Origin: Lineolata rhizophorae
Lineage: Eukaryota > Ascomycota > Dothideomycetes > Lineolatales > Lineolataceae
DNA length: 64,000 nt
Assembly (NCBI GenBank): GCA_010093515.1
Contig: MU001670.1
Location: forward strand, 1,499,505-1,563,504
Direction of reading: 5' to 3'
Within the stretch, counting starts at the first letter, position 1. Every line of letters begins with the position of its first letter. The translations under genes and the position numbers were made by a program. Below the pieces are notes generated by a model. The model had not been told where the DNA came from, searched no databases, and saw only the letters and a list, made by a program, of their open reading frames with translations. Of this stretch, positions 60,240 to 64,000 are shown one piece after another.

Positions 60240-61216
60240 TGTGAGAGAGTTGGGAGGGTTTGGGCTTGAATTGGAGCTGTGGAAAAGACGAGATGAGCCT
60301 AAGGCTGCTACGACGGGAGGGTATAATTCTTGATGCAAAACTAAGTAAAAGGGAGAAAATGAGCTTCTTTTTGGAGGCGGATATACGACAAGTCAAATAA
60401 TTTTCAAGAAGGAAAACACACCCCACTAAACGTCAGACCGCGATGGCGAAATTGTTGTCGAGTGACCGTTTGTGCACTGCCTCACGCACAGTCAATGGAG
60501 CAACAAACAGACAGACAAATCAAACGCAAACTCCAAAGCAAGAATTCTCAAGGCCGTCGCAGTGGCATCTCGCCCAGAACAACCAAATCTGTACCCCGCG
60601 TGCCCTCACAATGTTTGGGGCCAATCCTGGCCTGCGGGGCGCTTTTTAGACTGTGGGGTTGGCTCGGGGCAACTCCCGTTGGTCAATTGGGGAGAGCGTA
60701 TAGGGGACGCAAAAAGTTGCCCCACTTCGCTGCGCACGTGCACACGCGAGGGGTAACTTTGAGGGCGTGAGGGAGATTTGCGGAAGGGGCTGGATGATTT
60801 TTGGGATCTACGCGTTTGGGAAGGGTAGAGACGTGCTGGGGTATTGCCCGTGATTACTTGGTGGCAATGTTGTTGCTAATAGGCATCTTTATGTGAGCAG
60901 AATCTTCATTTGCGTACATATGTCAAACCAATCTTATGAAATTCAGTTGGCAAAATAGCGTCGTCAAAGCATGAACACTGGCATAGAGAATGACATTACC
61001 TAGCACCATGGCTTGTCAATTGTTGATCGTGTTTTAGAGACTGGCCCACATGGACTGAATTATGCACTCTCCCGAAAAGAGGAACACAATCACTATGCAA
61101 AATAACGTTCTGTGATAGAACTATCTATTCTTGCCCCGTTGAATTTTACTCATAAGAAACAAGAGTATATACAAAGCAAATTCACTCAAACCATCCTCAC
61201 AACCTCCCGGAGCACT
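60240..61216. other. Intergenic region between two minus-strand oxidoreductase genes
   Basis: Promoter and leader of the second FAD monooxygenase and 3' flank of the oxidase gene. Three overlapping plus-strand frames around 60440-60770 have no recognisable content and are not called. Confidence 0.6.
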
Positions 61217-63223
61217 TCAAATCTTCGGCGTAATCGCCCCTCCGCTCTGCGCCTTCTCGACTTCATCCCCCATAATCTCCCAGCCCTTCCCCCTAAACCT
61301 CTTCGGCCAAATGCCGTTGCGTCCCGGGGCCAAAATCCCATTCGGATCCAGCGCATCCTTCAAAGTCTCATTAAACCGCATCAGCGCATTGTTGCCCCAA
61401 TTGTACGTGCCGGCGACCTGATCCGCAAACAGCAGATGGGTCCTATATTCTCCGTAGCCCTCCTTCGCCGCCTCGGCGATCAACTCGCGCATGAGGCCGG
61501 CGGCGCGCCTCTTCTCGTCCAGGCTCGCGCGGTCGTACAGGATGTTGGCGATGTAGTGCATCTCGCGCCCGGCGACGCACAGCGTCGGGAAGAGGTCGAA
61601 GCCCCACTTCTTGTACAGCTTGGCCACGATGCCGTGCACGATCTCGGCGTCGCGGCCGCGTGTCGGCGAGATGGGCGAGAAGTCGAGGTGCGCCGCGTTG
61701 GGCACCCAGTTGAGCCAGTCGAGCTCGCGCAGCACCGGCTCGCCGCTGCACACCTTGACCCGCGCGTGCAGGTAGTGCTCGGGCGGCACGTCCTCGGGCA
61801 GCAGCATGCGAGACCCGGGGATGGCCGAAAAGGCTTTCTTGATGATGTCGAGCTGCGTCTTGATGGCCGCCGGATCACCGTACTGTGTTCCGTAGAAGAC
61901 CCAGCTGCAGTCGCCGCACGGCATCTTGCTCGCGTGCTTGCGGATCACGTCGCGCGGGATGCGACGCTCGTTGGTGCCGCCGCCGGGGAACCAGTGCTCC
62001 TTGGAGAAGCCCGTGACGGAGAGCTCCTGGATGACGTGGCGCAGCTGGGGCACGTTGCCGAGGACGCGCTGCTGGGCCAGCGGCCGGATGATGTCGACGA
62101 TCTTGGGGAAGTCGTCCTCGCGCGGGAACGTGATCATGTAGCTCTGGTGCGAGGTCTCCGGCATCATCCAGAAGCCCATCTGCACCACGATGCCGAAGTT
62201 GCTCTGCGAGAAGATGCCGTCCGATGTCGGGCCGTACGCGTTCTGGAACGACTGCCATGTCGGGTTGTCGGCGCCGTTTGGGCCGGGCATCGCACCCATG
62301 CCGGTCCGGAGGAGCTCGCCTGTAGGGAGTACAATCTCCATCCCGCAATGCATGCCGAAGTGGTCCCCATAGGGCGTGTAGCCCACGCCACGATCGCACG
62401 CGTTGCCGAGGACGCTGCCGCCGCCAAGGTCGGGGCAGTCAATCCAGAGCGGAAGCTTGCGCTTCTTAACCTCTTCATACAACCGGTAATAGGACACTCC
62501 GGGCTGGAGCAGGCAGGAGGCATTCTCGGCGTCGATATTCACAATCTTGTTCATGCGGCGGCCAAGGTCGATGACGACAGAGCCGGGAACGCGCTGGGGA
62601 ACGATGGTTAGCTAAGACCTCGAAGGACAAAATTACACGGGCAGACTTACGGGAGCAGCACCGCCATAGCCGACATTGCGTCCCATTGAGATGGGATAGA
62701 TAGGGATCTCATGCTTGTTTGCCCATCGCACAATAGTCTGCACATCGGGGGTGGACCCGGGGTACACCACCGCGCTAGCAACCAGCTCGTCCTGACCAAC
62801 AATGTGGAAGGCGTCGTGGGTATTGCTACCACAAAGATCAGCATCTCGTCCTCAATTCAATCATTAAATCTCAGGAAAATAAAACGGAAATGGGAAAAGA
62901 CCATTTTCATGGTGTACTTACGGGTGCTCCATGTACCAGCCATCCACCAACGGCTTGTCGTTCAATTCGACATAGTTCTCTCCCAAGCTCCCCTTCAGCT
63001 CCGCAATCGCGCGGTTGAAATCCTCGCGCGAGATGCCGGGCGGCAGGCGCGGCCTCTCGTGCACGCCGCTCGGATTGGCCGGCTTCGCAGTCGACATGAG
63101 CTTCTGCTTCATCTCGCGCGCGTCCGTCATGAGGCGGGACGGCACGCCGCTGTGCTTCTGCTCCAGCGTCGGCGGCACCGCGAAGCTGAAGTCGGTGGGC
63201 TTGTGCTGCAGGGGGCCCGACAT
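61217..63223 (-). CDS. Vanillyl-alcohol-oxidase-type flavoprotein (4-alkylphenol oxidase)
   Basis: Three exons on the minus strand fit: 62922-63223, 62651-62825 and 61217-62593, giving 617 aa (Penicillium VAO is 560 aa; the extra length is mainly N-terminal). The PCMH-type FAD domain includes PISMGRNVGYGGAAP, with Tyr154 matching VAO Tyr108. WIDCPDLGGGSVLGN keeps the active-site Asp region, followed by RGVGYTPYGDH. NAAHLDFSP places His461 at VAO His422, the site of covalent FAD attachment. REMH gives His505, and EYRTH gives Tyr542/Arg543, matching VAO Tyr503/Arg504. VAO-type enzymes oxidise para-substituted phenols such as vanillyl alcohol, eugenol-like compounds or 4-(methoxymethyl)phenol, releasing H2O2. 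The preserved active-site set argues for a true phenol oxidase. The start is the ATG of MSGPLQHKPTDFSFAVPPTL. Confidence 0.92.
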
Positions 63224-64000
63224 GGTTGGTTTGGGGTTTGTTTTCCGGAAAATGAACAGCCTAGTCTTCTTTTGCTCTTGGGCGGTGGGAGAAATCGATA
63301 ATCGGGGCAGGCGGAGGCTTCGACGCAGAGGAGGAAAGCGCAATGGATGATAGAGGTGGTGGGGAGAAATGGACGGGAAAGCTGAGGTCTAGATATACTC
63401 GTGCTTTTCATCTAAGAAAGCAAACCCCAGCGCGTCCCCCTGTGGGGCGGGAGGAGCTGGGGCCAGGAGCAGGCGGTGGATGTGGAGGAGCTTTAGTGGG
63501 CGTCTGGGGCTAAAGCGTGGGGAGAACTCACGGGCCAACCAGAGCAGCCGAAGAAGCTCCCCACCTGATCCCCGCCAAGATATCCCCGCATTGAAAGTTC
63601 CCTATATGTCTAGCTCCATGCTAGCTCTGTAGTAACGTAGTGACGATATAATCAGTTTCAAAGTTTTAAGTGGTCCTGTGCAATTTTGGTATTGAATTTT
63701 GGCTCCATGAGATGATATTAGACGGTGAAAAGAACTAAAAATGTTTCAAGCGCAACTAAATGAGAAACTCCACTGGCGGTGACAAGACGAGTGACTCCCG
63801 AGTGTACATATCATTTATTTTATGCAGCAGGCACTCCTCTTGTTGCAGGTCCCCTCTATGTAGCATAGACTCATTTCCTATAACAGAACGAATAACGTAT
63901 TCCACCACCGAGTCGCTCACCCCACCGAGTCGCTCACCCCACCGAGTCGCTCAGAATTTCTTGGCAACCATCACCACCACTACTACGCGCGATGTTTCAA
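63224..64000. other. Upstream region of the oxidase gene to window end
   Basis: Promoter and leader of the minus-strand oxidase gene. A TATA-like stretch (GAGTATATCTAG on the minus strand, near 63390) lies about 165 bp before the start codon. No further gene was recognised. A short tandem repeat is listed separately. Confidence 0.55.
63907..63954. repeat. 17-bp tandem repeat, about 2.8 copies
   Basis: The unit ACCGAGTCGCTCACCCC occurs twice perfectly, followed by a partial third copy that ends in GAATTTC-flanked sequence. It is a small minisatellite in non-coding DNA. Confidence 0.85.

Noticed and set aside
63907-63954. Repeat units as a CRISPR array
   Set aside because: Units are directly adjacent with no spacers, and the genome is eukaryotic. 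This is a minisatellite.

Overview
The window comes from the nuclear genome of a filamentous ascomycete (Pezizomycotina). Genes are split by short introns (about 50-125 nt) with GTRNGT donors and YAG acceptors, intergenic DNA is long, and the recognisable products are fungal: a FacB/Cat8-type Zn2Cys6 regulator, the Sim4-complex kinetochore subunit Fta4, a HeLo-like/ankyrin protein and a vanillyl-alcohol-oxidase-type flavoenzyme. I cannot place it below subphylum. All exon joins were made by eye from splice signals, reading frame and family knowledge; there is no transcript support.

Layout. 1-21 kb is GC-rich and sparsely coded: the 3' end of an unidentified gene (to 927), a 5 kb non-coding block, the acetate/gluconeogenesis regulator facB (5886-9420, +), a convergent 4 kb gap, the Elongator-associated P-loop protein kti12 (13513-14866, -), a microsatellite-rich 3.3 kb leader region, and a Gln/His-rich unknown gene (18161-19198, +) that ends just before a 94-N assembly gap (19228-19321). 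21-31.4 kb holds two very large, mostly disordered unknown proteins on the minus strand (1810 and about 1105 aa). 32.9-35.4 kb is a head-to-head pair, the kinetochore gene fta4 (-) and free methionine-(R)-sulfoxide reductase (+), sharing a 482 bp promoter that contains a fused Cbf1/Gcn4-type motif.

36.6-63.2 kb is enriched in oxidative metabolism: a short-chain dehydrogenase (-), an FAD monooxygenase (+), a HeLo-like/ankyrin gene with a premature stop (-), a sugar-porter-family transporter (-), a cytochrome P450 (+), a coiled-coil golgin-like protein (+), a second FAD monooxygenase (-) and a vanillyl-alcohol-oxidase-like flavoprotein (-). Together these could oxidise, hydroxylate and import an aromatic compound. 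That is a hypothesis: the genes are spaced by kilobases, are on both strands and are interrupted by unrelated genes.

Several gaps (roughly 31.4-32.9, 41.2-43.2 and 54.5-56.1 kb) are visibly richer in A+T than the flanking genes and hold nothing recognisable. I found no rRNA, no credible complete tRNA, no CRISPR array and no intact transposon.
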